Source: Ignavibacteriales bacterium
GTDB lineage: Bacteria > Bacteroidota > Ignavibacteria > Ignavibacteriales > Ignavibacteriaceae
Assembly: GCA_016707285.1 (NCBI GenBank)
Contig: JADJIA010000006.1
Coordinates: 62,001-126,000 of the forward strand
DNA length: 64,000 nt
Direction of reading: 5' to 3'
The position numbers were made by a program, and so were the translations under genes. The first letter of the stretch is position 1. Each line of letters starts with the position of its first letter. Below are positions 41,699 through 50,466 of the stretch, piece after piece. The notes under the pieces are model-generated. The model worked only from the letters and a program-made list of their open reading frames with translations. It made no database searches and was not told the origin of the DNA.

Positions 41699-44134
41699 TT
41701 AATTCCTTTGTTTTTTGGGAAGTGTAAAAAAGAATTGTGCCCCTTTCCCCGGTTCAGCAACTGCCCAAACTTTTCCACCGTGCCGCTGGATAATCCTTTG
41801 AACATTTGCGAGTCCGATGCCGGTGCCTTCAAATTCTTCTTTGGAATGGAGTCGTTGAAAAACTCCAAAAAGTTTTTGCGCATATTGCATGTCGAATCCG
41901 GCTCCATTATCTTTTATGCTGAAGATATAATCAGAATAGTTCTCGCTAAAAGAAATTTTTATATTTGCTTCTTCAACATTTTTTGAAAACTTTACTGCGT
42001 TGGAAATCAAATTAACCCATACCTGCCTAATCAGCGGAGCATCTGCGAATACTTCGGGTAATTCGATAATATCCCAGTTAATTTTTCTATCTGTGATTCC
42101 CCTGGTAGTTGATTCCACAAACTCTTTAACTATCCCATTCATATCAATGAATGTTGACCTCATTTCAGCTCTGCCGGTCCTTGAAAATTGCAGCAAATCG
42201 TCAATCAAATCTCCCATCTGTTTTGCTGCAAGAGCTATTACATCAAGGTAGTGTCCACCTTTTTCGGAAAGATTTGCACTCTCCTTTTTTTGCAAAAGTT
42301 CAACAAATCCACTTATATGCCTCAAAGGAGCTCTTAGATCGTGGGAAACAGAATAAGAAAATGCTTCTAATTCTTTGTTTTTATAATCGAGCTCTTGCGT
42401 TCTTGCGATAACCCGTTCTTCAAGTTCTGCATTTAGTTTCTTAATTTCCTCGCGGGCTTTTACACTTTCCGTAACATTTCTGCCAATCCCCAATAAGCCA
42501 ATAATTTCACCCGAATCATCTCGAAGGGGAAGTTTTGAAGTTAGCAGCCAGATTATTTCCCCATTTTCATCCAGAACATACTCTTCACGATTGATAATGG
42601 GATTGCCGGTTTCAATCACATGCCGGTCGTCAGCCATGAACCCCTCAGCCAACTCTGCCGGATGAAGATCAAGGTCGGTTTTTCCGATGACTTCCTCCTC
42701 CGATTTTACATGCATATTAAATAGATCGGCTGGATTGGCAATAATTTTTCGTAATTTTTTATCTTTGCTGTAGATGGCATCGGGAATATTATCAATCAAT
42801 GTTCTAAGCAATTTCCTCTCCGACCTCACTTCTTTCTCTTTTTCCCTGAGTTCTGTTATGTCCCTGATGATTGCAATAAATTCATCACTTTCCTCCAAAT
42901 AAAACAGTCGGGCTTCAAGATCGATGTTGCTCCCTGTCACTTTTGAAACAAACTCCATATTCTTCAGGTATTGTTTTTCCTTGTTTGAAGAAATCCACGG
43001 TTGAATTTCAGCAAGTACATTCTCGGGAAACAGCACAGATACAGGTTGATTCTTTATTTTTTCAGGGTCTTCGAGATGGAATGTGGGATTGGTTGTGTAA
43101 CAATCGAGAATTACCCCGTCCCTTGAAAATTTAAAATAAAGATCGGGCAAAACACTAAACACAGCTCTTAACTCGTTGGCACTTTTGATCGCCTTAGTCT
43201 GATGATATTTTGTTTCATTGGTTGAAGCTGCAAATGACAATGAAGTAAAAGCAAGTATGCTGATAAAACCCTGCAAAAGTAGAAGGGATGTGTTCAGCGA
43301 ATCTTTTACAAAAGGCCCATAACCATTCACAGTGCCCTCAACGGCGATTATCGAAATGATTGCAATACTCGAAACCGCAGCCAGAATGTTAAATTTTTGC
43401 GCTATCCAAATGATTAACGGGAAAAATATATATGGAATTAACAGAGACAAAATATGGTTTGGATCATTTCTGAAAACGAGTAGCGACAAGGAAGCCAGAC
43501 CAATGGATATCAACGCTGTTTCAACTATGGTAACAGGTTCAATCTTATCTTTTCTTAAATTTAACAAAGTATATACAATAGGTGTGAAGATTATGATCCC
43601 GGTTACATCCCCCAGCCACCAGGTAAGGAAAAAATTGGGATAAAAATCCCAACTCGCAAGATCAGCCATACAATATGCCGCCGGTCCCATCCCCGCACTG
43701 ACCAATGACATAACAAAAGCAATGACAGTAAATATCACAACTCCTCTTACGCGGGTGAACAACGAGGAAAGAATCGCAAATTTATTGATCAGCCAGTAAC
43801 CAACAATACCCTCAAGTGTATTTCCTATTGCTGTATCAACAGCTACAACAATCGGGAGGGCAATACCATTTGATATATCCCCGGAGAGCATCGTCCATAC
43901 ATTTGCAAAAAATGCGCCGGCTGCTATCCCCGGAGCAATGCGATAACCATACAATAAGAAAAAAGCAAGGGCTATCCCCGACGGGGGCCATACAGGTGTG
44001 GCGTTGCTCCCGGGCAACGCAAGCAAAAGACTTGCTCTTGCAACAAGAAGATATATTAAAGCGGCAATAAGATTATTTCGTAGTATCTTATCGGAATGCT
44101 GTGAAGAATCTTCATTTAATTGATTATCTGGCAT
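41699..44134 (-). CDS. MASE1-PAS sensor histidine kinase
   Basis: 811 residues. The first ~310 carry about eight membrane helices of the MASE1 type (GSNATPVWPPSGIALAF, WWLGDVTGIIIFTPIVY are diagnostic). Two PAS regions follow (about 325-430 and 440-560; NIPDAIYSKDKKLRKIIANP), a coiled coil (KLNAELEERVIARTQEL), HisKA with SVSHDLRAPLRHISGF and HATPase (NLISNAVKFSKN, DNGAGFDMQYA, GTGIGLANVQRI). The HDLRAPLRHI box is of the phytochrome-like class that commonly pairs with Rcp1-type receivers, as found just downstream. MASE1 ligand unknown. Confidence 0.93.
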   Translation of the reverse strand: MPDNQLNEDSSQHSDKILRNNLIAALIYLLVARASLLLALPGSNATPVWPPSGIALAFFLLYGYRIAPGIAAGAFFANVWTMLSGDISNGIALPIVVAVDTAIGNTLEGIVGYWLINKFAILSSLFTRVRGVVIFTVIAFVMSLVSAGMGPAAYCMADLASWDFYPNFFLTWWLGDVTGIIIFTPIVYTLLNLRKDKIEPVTIVETALISIGLASLSLLVFRNDPNHILSLLIPYIFFPLIIWIAQKFNILAAVSSIAIISIIAVEGTVNGYGPFVKDSLNTSLLLLQGFISILAFTSLSFAASTNETKYHQTKAIKSANELRAVFSVLPDLYFKFSRDGVILDCYTTNPTFHLEDPEKIKNQPVSVLFPENVLAEIQPWISSNKEKQYLKNMEFVSKVTGSNIDLEARLFYLEESDEFIAIIRDITELREKEKEVRSERKLLRTLIDNIPDAIYSKDKKLRKIIANPADLFNMHVKSEEEVIGKTDLDLHPAELAEGFMADDRHVIETGNPIINREEYVLDENGEIIWLLTSKLPLRDDSGEIIGLLGIGRNVTESVKAREEIKKLNAELEERVIARTQELDYKNKELEAFSYSVSHDLRAPLRHISGFVELLQKKESANLSEKGGHYLDVIALAAKQMGDLIDDLLQFSRTGRAEMRSTFIDMNGIVKEFVESTTRGITDRKINWDIIELPEVFADAPLIRQVWVNLISNAVKFSKNVEEANIKISFSENYSDYIFSIKDNGAGFDMQYAQKLFGVFQRLHSKEEFEGTGIGLANVQRIIQRHGGKVWAVAEPGKGAQFFFTLPKKQRN

Positions 44135-44216
44135 AATCAGAATCTTCTATTCTAATGTAGTTGAATTATCTTTATTAACACCTCAAATTACTCATATTTA
44201 TAATAAAAACCTTTTC

Positions 44217-44238
44217 CTTCCATCAAAAAAAATGGAAG
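44217..44238 (-). terminator. weak hairpin after PrsW-like gene
   Basis: Stem CTTCCAT/ATGGAAG around an A-rich loop, 77 bases past the stop of the PrsW-like gene, with a T-run a few bases beyond on the minus strand. AT-rich and weak. Confidence 0.35.
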
Positions 44239-44314
44239 AATGTAAAGTTAATTTGCTCCAAACTGATTTATTTTTCCAACTGCAACCGGGAGAATCGTTT
44301 TTTTTCTCTCAAGC

Positions 44315-45166
44315 TCAACCTCTTTTTAATTTCCTGTAAACTGCCTCATAAATAAATTCGGAAGATTCCTTCTGGAATTCAAAGTTTTCTGTTTTGTTTT
44401 CCTCCTCAATTCTCTCAATCTTTTGAAGTGGTTCCTCCTGATTTCCATCTGTTGCGGGCAATATTTTAGTCATCCTGTTTTCTATAAAACGGTTCTTCTC
44501 CACTCTGATAGCATAGATTATTGATCTGCTTATTATGACCATCAAAGTGAGATTTATGAGATTTGCTCCTGTTTCAAGAGCAATGTAGTTCCAGACAGAA
44601 TGCGAAAATGCCGGAAAGGGAGCCGCCAGAAGGAATACTAAAAATTTATTGTGTATCTTCCTGCCGATAAATAAAAAGAGAAGTATAAAGAGAAGATTTT
44701 GAATACTGTGCATTGGGGCAATAATTATTGTTCTCTCTACCATACTCCTTAACATCTGTTCACCACTCATATTAATTGATGAGTAAAGCAGATTTTCAAA
44801 GAAGGCAAAGCCCAGTCCAACACTAAGTGCAATAAAAAGTGAATCGAGAAGTTCCTCACTTTTCATTAACCTGATTGCAACCAGGGTGGCGGAGCCTTTT
44901 GCAATTTCCTCTATCAACGGGGAGAAGTAGATTGAGCGGGTGTGCCCGGAATACATGATTGAGGCAATTTCATAAATCTGAGACAAGCCGTACTGAATCC
45001 CGAGAGTAAGAAGGATGGAAACAAAACCTCCAAGAAGTGAAGGTAATATATATTCCCTTTCATTCCTGAATTTGTATCGATCAAATGAGGAATAAAACTT
45101 AAAAAACAAGGCGGAGATGGCTCCGCCTGTTACAATCGTCAAGAACACTTCAATGATCGTATTCAA
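44315..45166 (-). CDS. PrsW-family intramembrane metalloprotease
   Basis: 283 residues, about seven to eight membrane helices. The PrsW motif is seen as SPLIEEIAKGSATL (EExxK-type), followed by GLGFAFFENLLYS, APMHSIQNLLF and AAPFPAFSHSVWNY, giving the conserved Glu and His residues. In B. subtilis PrsW cleaves an anti-sigma factor; no sigma/anti-sigma pair is adjacent here, so the substrate is unknown. A charged cytosolic tail of ~50 residues (EEEPLQKIERIEEENKTE-like) closes the protein. It lies ~70 bases downstream of the ABC permease gene on the same strand. Confidence 0.85.
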   Translation of the reverse strand: MNTIIEVFLTIVTGGAISALFFKFYSSFDRYKFRNEREYILPSLLGGFVSILLTLGIQYGLSQIYEIASIMYSGHTRSIYFSPLIEEIAKGSATLVAIRLMKSEELLDSLFIALSVGLGFAFFENLLYSSINMSGEQMLRSMVERTIIIAPMHSIQNLLFILLFLFIGRKIHNKFLVFLLAAPFPAFSHSVWNYIALETGANLINLTLMVIISRSIIYAIRVEKNRFIENRMTKILPATDGNQEEPLQKIERIEEENKTENFEFQKESSEFIYEAVYRKLKRG

Positions 45167-45234
45167 GCCTGAATTACCATTTTTTGAAGTCTGTTATCTA
45201 TTTTATCCAAATTCACACGATCTTTGTTATTGAT

Positions 45235-46482
45235 TTAGTCGTAACGAATCCAGTTAATCAATTCCTTGAATGATGGCACCTTGCCATAAGACAAAATTCC
45301 TATCCGGAAAATTTTAACCGAAATTTTAATAATAACAAAGATACTCAGTACTAAAATTCCCATTGCTATCAAATGTTCATATAAAGGAACTTCTACCACA
45401 TTCATTCGTGCAATCATTACTATTGGTGAAGTGAAAGGAATGTATGCAAATATCTTTACAAGACTCTGATCCGGATTTTGTATGATCGGCATTAATATCA
45501 CAACCGGAGAAACCACCAGCATGGTCAGGTAACCAGTGATCTGTTGTGCCTCCTGTTCGGTGTTGACCATGGAACCAACTCCCACAAAAATAGAAACATA
45601 AAACAGAAATGCCAAAAAGAAATATGGAAGTACCATGTGCATATTTTGAACCGCCGAAGAGGTGGCAATTACAGGACCGGCAATGCTGAATGCCATCAAT
45701 CCCCAAATCCCAATTTGTGTAATTACCAACAGTGTCAGTCCCATCACCTTACCTATAAGTAAATCATCCGGACGACAACTCGAAAGGATAATCTCAATTA
45801 ATCTGTTGGACTTCTCCTCAACCAGACTCCTGACGAGTGACCCGCCTGTGAACATGATGATAAAAAAGAGCGCCATCACCAACACAAGGGTTGATAAAAA
45901 CTGGGTTTGGAAATTTATGTCCTCTTCCCCTTTCATCGTAATCTTAATCGATCTGAGATTAACTGATGCTGTGAGGGAGTCGAGAAGGCTTTGTTCAATA
46001 TTTTTGTTTTCAAGTAAACGGGTACGACGGATGCTGTTAAAACTACTCTCAATGATATTTATATCTCTGAAGTTGCCCATCGACTTGCTTCTAAATTCAA
46101 GTTGAAGACCTGAATCCGATTTTTCATATATAAAGATGTACGCTTCAAGCACACTTTTGTTGAAAACTGAATCATCAAGTTTTTTTCTTGCTTCTATTAC
46201 ACCGCCATCTTTGGGAACAACATTTTTTGGGATTAAAAATCTCGGCTGTCCGTCTTCCAATTTAACTTTTTCGAGCGAGGTTCTCAAAGCATCTTCATAT
46301 TGTCCCGTTGAATCGAGAATTGTGATCGCTTTTGGAACATCAGAATCCTTGTCAGCCAATAGTGTTGGCAAAATTGAAAATGCGATGAATATCACGGGAG
46401 TGATGACAATAGAGATTATAAATTCTTTGGATCTTACCTTCTGCAAATATTCCCATTTCGCCACTTCGAATGCTTTTTTCAT
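45235..46482 (-). CDS. ABC-2 type transporter permease (NatB-like)
   Basis: 415 residues. An N-terminal helix after KWEYLQKVRSKEFIIS, a ~150-residue extracytoplasmic domain, then five or six helices (FLSTLVLVMALFFIIMFTGGS, GLTLLVITQIGIWGLMAFSI, YFFLAFLFYVSIFVGVGSMVN). The signature VEEKSNRLIEIILSSCRPDDLLIGK is typical of NatB/ABC-2 permeases that export ions, drugs or peptides. Paired with the ATPase gene 4 bases upstream. Substrate unknown. Confidence 0.93.
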   Translation of the reverse strand: MKKAFEVAKWEYLQKVRSKEFIISIVITPVIFIAFSILPTLLADKDSDVPKAITILDSTGQYEDALRTSLEKVKLEDGQPRFLIPKNVVPKDGGVIEARKKLDDSVFNKSVLEAYIFIYEKSDSGLQLEFRSKSMGNFRDINIIESSFNSIRRTRLLENKNIEQSLLDSLTASVNLRSIKITMKGEEDINFQTQFLSTLVLVMALFFIIMFTGGSLVRSLVEEKSNRLIEIILSSCRPDDLLIGKVMGLTLLVITQIGIWGLMAFSIAGPVIATSSAVQNMHMVLPYFFLAFLFYVSIFVGVGSMVNTEQEAQQITGYLTMLVVSPVVILMPIIQNPDQSLVKIFAYIPFTSPIVMIARMNVVEVPLYEHLIAMGILVLSIFVIIKISVKIFRIGILSYGKVPSFKELINWIRYD

Positions 46483-46486
46483 CTAT

Positions 46487-47383
46487 CTATTCTCCTGTAT
46501 TTCTTATGGTGTCAATGAATATTCTGTTTAAGGTTGGTGCTTCAATCGAAAAACTCCTTAATTGCAGATTGTTAAATATTTTGGGCAAAAGATCTTCGGC
46601 GGATGATCCAACATTTAATTCAATTTCACCAAAATTGCCATAAATATCGGCTGTTTTTACTTCGGGAAGAGTTTTAATAAAATTTGCATCTCCGGCATAT
46701 TCAATTTTGATGAACTCTTTCCCAAAGTTCCTTTTAACTTCATTTATTGGTCCATGACAAACTTCCTTCCCCTTGTTAATGAGGAATATGGATTCACACA
46801 TTTTCTCTGCCATGTCCATTTGGTGGGTGGAGAGAATTATGGTTTTACCTTCAGCTTTCAACCGAATAATTTCGTCTCTCACCAATTCCTGGTTGATCGG
46901 GTCGAAACCACTAAACGGTTCATCAAGAACAAGTACTGTGGGGTTGTGAACCACAGAAATAATAAACTGAACTTTTTGTTGGTTACCTTTGGAAAGCTCC
47001 TGTACCTTTCTTTTTTTGTAATCTTGAATATCAAGTTTTTTCAGCCACTCAATTGCTGATTTTTCCGCTACAGAAGCAGGAACTCCCTTTAAGCCGGCAA
47101 AATATTTTATAATATCGAGGATTGTGCTCTTTTTGTAAAGACCTCTCTCCTCCGGAAGATAACCCGTTATATTGTTAAAATCTTTCCCGGCAGGTTTTCC
47201 ATCTATAAAAATTCCTCCCGATGTTGGTTTTATGATATCGAGAATCATCCTGATGGTTGTAGTTTTACCCGCACCATTAGGACCCAATAGTCCAAATATC
47301 TTCCCGGGTTCCACATTAAACGATAAATCGTCAACTGCTACTACATTTTTAAATTCTTTTCTTATATTTTTGACTTCAAGCAT
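46487..47383 (-). CDS. ABC transporter ATP-binding protein (NatA-like)
   Basis: 298 residues. Walker A GLLGPNGAGKTTTIRM, Q-loop region GYLPEERGLYKKST, signature KELSKGNQQKVQ (reads LSKGNQQK), Walker B VLVLDEPFSGFDPIN and the switch His in ILSTHQMDMAEK. A C-terminal ~90-residue domain with DUF4162-like strands is usual for NatA/ABC-2 ATPases. Forms an exporter with the permease gene that follows after 4 bases. GGAAT lies before the ATG. Confidence 0.95.
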   Translation of the reverse strand: MLEVKNIRKEFKNVVAVDDLSFNVEPGKIFGLLGPNGAGKTTTIRMILDIIKPTSGGIFIDGKPAGKDFNNITGYLPEERGLYKKSTILDIIKYFAGLKGVPASVAEKSAIEWLKKLDIQDYKKRKVQELSKGNQQKVQFIISVVHNPTVLVLDEPFSGFDPINQELVRDEIIRLKAEGKTIILSTHQMDMAEKMCESIFLINKGKEVCHGPINEVKRNFGKEFIKIEYAGDANFIKTLPEVKTADIYGNFGEIELNVGSSAEDLLPKIFNNLQLRSFSIEAPTLNRIFIDTIRNTGE

Positions 47384-47764
47384 TAAAATTCCATATTATT
47401 TAACCATGTGAGTTAATGATTTTTAAACGAAAAACCATTCTTTTATTGACAAACGGTTTTATAAGTTGACAAAACCCCATACATTTAATCACACCAACAT
47501 TTGACAACCAATCTTTGAATTCAACAAGATTGCTAAAGTCGAAAATTGAATCGATGATGTCAATAAAAAGTTAAATCCTTTTTATTACAATTTTTAATCT
47601 ACTCATTTTATTGCAAAAAACATCATTACCTCAAATCAGTTTTGGCTCAACACCTTATAGGAAACTATAAAAAGTATTAGGGGAAGGTCAGGCAATGATT
47701 AATTTTGAAAGAAGGCAACCATACAGCTGAAATATGCGAATAAACCTCGATTTTGTGTTCAAAT
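47384..47764. other. intergenic region, no gene seen
   Basis: About 380 AT-rich bases upstream of the ABC operon and downstream of the decayed T9SS genes. It should contain the ABC operon promoter. No RNA gene or clear repeat was recognised. Confidence 0.5.
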
Positions 47765-47795
47765 AATAAAAGGCTGCCCCTTTCGAGACAGCCTT
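47765..47795 (-). terminator. hairpin after decayed T9SS gene
   Basis: Stem AAGGCTG/CAGCCTT (47770-47776 with 47789-47795); on the minus strand TTTTATTATTT follows. It lies 41 bases past the relic stop at 47836 and belongs to the AGGCTG...CAGCCT group of hairpins in this window. Confidence 0.55.
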
Positions 47796-47835
47796 AATAA
47801 ATTAGTTATAGATTTTGAAATCAAATGTGACTTTG

Positions 47836-48190
47836 CTACTTGAGCAGCAAAGCTTTCATTGTTTTTGTGTAATTAGTGTTTGAATGTTCGAGCGATTGTG
47901 CAACCAAACGGAAAATGTAAACTTTTAGAGTGTGGGATTTGCTGTTACTATCAAAAGAAGGTTTTAGGGTTTGAAGATGTGGTAAAGATTCTCTTTATTT
48001 GGAGCGAATCAGTTTTACGAGGCTGTTATGTTAATCCTGTTATTCCTGTTTCAGGCAGTGTTAAACCAAAATAGTTAATGATAAAATCGAAGAATCCGAT
48101 ATGTGGTAAATAATCAACTCCAGGCCGGGGAGTGCTCTGAGCATTACACAAGCCCGTAAGAATTATAAAAATAATGTAGAACTTTTTCAT
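47836..48190 (-). pseudogene. remnant of a T9SS-sorted secreted protein
   Basis: On the minus strand an ATG at 48190 (with GGAGAG upstream) begins a fine signal peptide, MKKFYIIFIILTGLCNAQS, but the frame stops at 48026 after 54 codons. Further on, in another frame, an open stretch ends at 47836 with VYIFRLVAQSLEHSN and TKTMKALLLK before TAG; this is the typical end of a type A T9SS sorting domain. So both ends of a cargo gene survive within 355 bases while the body is gone. Alternatively the 54-codon ORF is a genuine small secreted peptide, but the tail argues for decay. Confidence 0.6.
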
Positions 48191-48228
48191 CGCGATTACT
48201 CTCCAAAATTAATTTAAAGTGAATTTAA

Positions 48229-49796
48229 TTATTTCAAATATTGAATTTTCGCATTTTTGTTTTGATGTTTACCCCCTTTCTCAAGATCAAGTGAAAGTAT
48301 ATATATCCCGGTTGATGCTGTTATATCCTTAAAATTGATTATTTCTGTGTGACCTCCTTTCTCAATATAAAGTGTTTTGTTAAATATCTCCTGTCCAAGC
48401 ATATCGTGAATTTTTAACTGAATAACCCCCGAGTCAGGCATAGTGAATCGTACTGTAACCGGTCCATTGGTGGGATTTGGTGAAATAGTCAAGTCAAGAC
48501 CGGTAATTTCTTCTTTTTCTTCAGTTTTCGTTTCACCATCTTCAATAGCCATCGCCACTCTTTCACCGGCCATGATGTAGAATGTTCCTTGTGCAGCTCC
48601 GGGCTCACCGTGTACTCCAATTCCAATGTCGTCAATTCCATCACCATTCACATCACCAACCCGTTCAATTATATTTGTTGGTCCTGAATAATATTTTGAT
48701 TGGTGTGTCATCCGGTTTATGTTTGCCTCCCAGAAAAAGTCTTGCACCGTAATAATTTAAGCAGGTCAAAAAATCACCGTAGCCATCTCCGTTTACATCT
48801 CCTAAAGAGCGGGAATATAACCACCCTTCATTTTGTGTGTTAAAACCTTCTTCCGGGATATAATCTATGTTTCTTGATCCATAAGTTACTGCTAAACGAT
48901 ACCAATATGGATACTTGAACTTTGTATCATTGATTACCAAATCAGCTTTACCGTCTTTGTTAATATCCTGTATAATTCTGTTTGTCCCTACAATATCAAC
49001 AGAATCCATGAAATTTAATGTATCTTCGAATGAAAAATCAGTTCTGCCAAACACAAATCTTCTCAGTCTAAAGTTCACGGAATTGAGGAACTGTTGAGTA
49101 AAAAAGTCAAATCAGTTCTACCGTCTCCATCCAAGTCACCGTGGGTTATACCTACACCTTGTATAGCCTCATCAGGAGAATAGGTTACTATTTGATCCGG
49201 GATCGAATCCATCTCAGGTGAGGAATCATATACAAGAAACGCACTTTTTCGGTTGAACATTTCATAGGCTCTTACGATCAATTCTTCATATCCATCTCCG
49301 TTGAAATCTACCGGCCAGTCTCCTCCAATAAATGTGTATGAACCCACTGAATTATCCGGAGCTCTAAAGGTGAAATCGGGAATTGTATCCATATTCGGAC
49401 CCCCAAGATATATATTAAGTATTAAGGGTTTCACATTAAATGTAGTAATAATCAAATCTCTATATCCATCCCTGTTAAAGTCACAAGCACTGATGTGATT
49501 AGGTATAAAGCCCTTAAATGCAACTTCGAAAACAGGATTGGGGTCTATTGGGTTTCCCCCATGGAAGAGTAAGGCTTTGCATCATAACCCGAGGTTGATA
49601 AATGTTTTATCAGAACAAAATCATCGCAACCATCATCATTCTGGTCACCCATGTAGATGACAGCCTTTGGCGCGTATATATCATTCCTTGCGAATATAAT
49701 TGAATCGAATTGGGCGCTTACCTCAGTTGTAACAAACAAAAGAAGCAATCCCGATACCGGGACAAATCGAAGCATAAAATGTCTTAAATCGAACAT
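48229..49796 (-). pseudogene. frameshifted FG-GAP/VCBS-repeat protein with T9SS sorting domain
   Basis: Four successive open stretches on the minus strand (49796-49545, ~49540-49075, ~49105-48665, ~48747-48229) together encode one secreted protein. It has a signal peptide (GLLLLFVTTEVSAQ), several FG-GAP/integrin-like repeats with Ca-binding DxNxDGxxD loops (DQNDDGCDD, DFNRDGYRD, DFNGDGYEE, DLDGDGRTD, DINKDGKAD, DVNGDGYGD, DVNGDGIDD) and a sorting domain (LTISPNPTNGPVTVRF ... KIQYLK). Three frameshifts separate them, near 49580, at a T6 run near 49100 and at an A4 run near 48690. The reading can be rejoined across each one. No other gene in the window shows such errors, so decay is more likely than sequencing error. 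Confidence 0.8.
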
Positions 49797-50466
49797 AGAA
49801 TTTCCTCACACAAAGTTTGTGTTGATGGATCAAAAAATAGATTTTTATCAAGAAGAGTTACATGAAGGCACAAAAAGATTGGGAATCCCAAATTTTTGTT
49901 ATTTGGAAAATGATGAGATGAAAGGAAAGAGACCCAAAATAAAATTGAGGATTTTTTCCTGATTGGATATAAAAATACTTCCGAAGTATTAATGTACTGA
50001 TGAAATACAAAAATATGGAACAATCGGCCCATGATATAGTTTACTCCCAAAGAAATGTCAAAGCGATTGAATGAAAATTAAAATTCAATACTCTCCGAAA
50101 CTTTGTAAAAATTTCCGAATATAAAAGGGTAAAAAGTAATACACTTATTTTGTATTAAACAGAAACTGAGGTGAAAAAACGATGAACCCCTGAGATGGAT
50201 CAATAGTCACTGTTTCCCAATGTATCATTTTGTAGAACAGTTTACACTTTCACCACATTGTTCGAAAGTTCACTTTTTAGGGTGTTTTAAGATTGCTCAA
50301 ATTTTGAGTTGATAATATACCACTAAATTTTCATCAGTGTTTTTTAAGCCTTAAGCGACCACCATCACAAATAATAACCATTCATAATAATATTTTAGTG
50401 GTAAGGTTATCCGATGTTATTTTAATTTTTGATTTTAATATTTTATCACAATCCAAGGAATATAAG
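49797..50466. other. 670-base intergenic region
   Basis: AT-rich DNA between the start of the FG-GAP pseudogene and the BNR protein gene on the plus strand; it must hold both promoters. Small ORFs on either strand have no recognisable protein features. No structured RNA or repeat was identified. Confidence 0.5.

Noticed and set aside
47880..48074. 64-codon plus-strand ORF
   Set aside because: It lies opposite the T9SS relic, has no Shine-Dalgarno sequence and no recognisable feature; the minus strand explains the region better.
49657..49962. 101-codon plus-strand ORF near the FG-GAP pseudogene
   Set aside because: Antisense to the pseudogene's signal peptide region, no protein family features.
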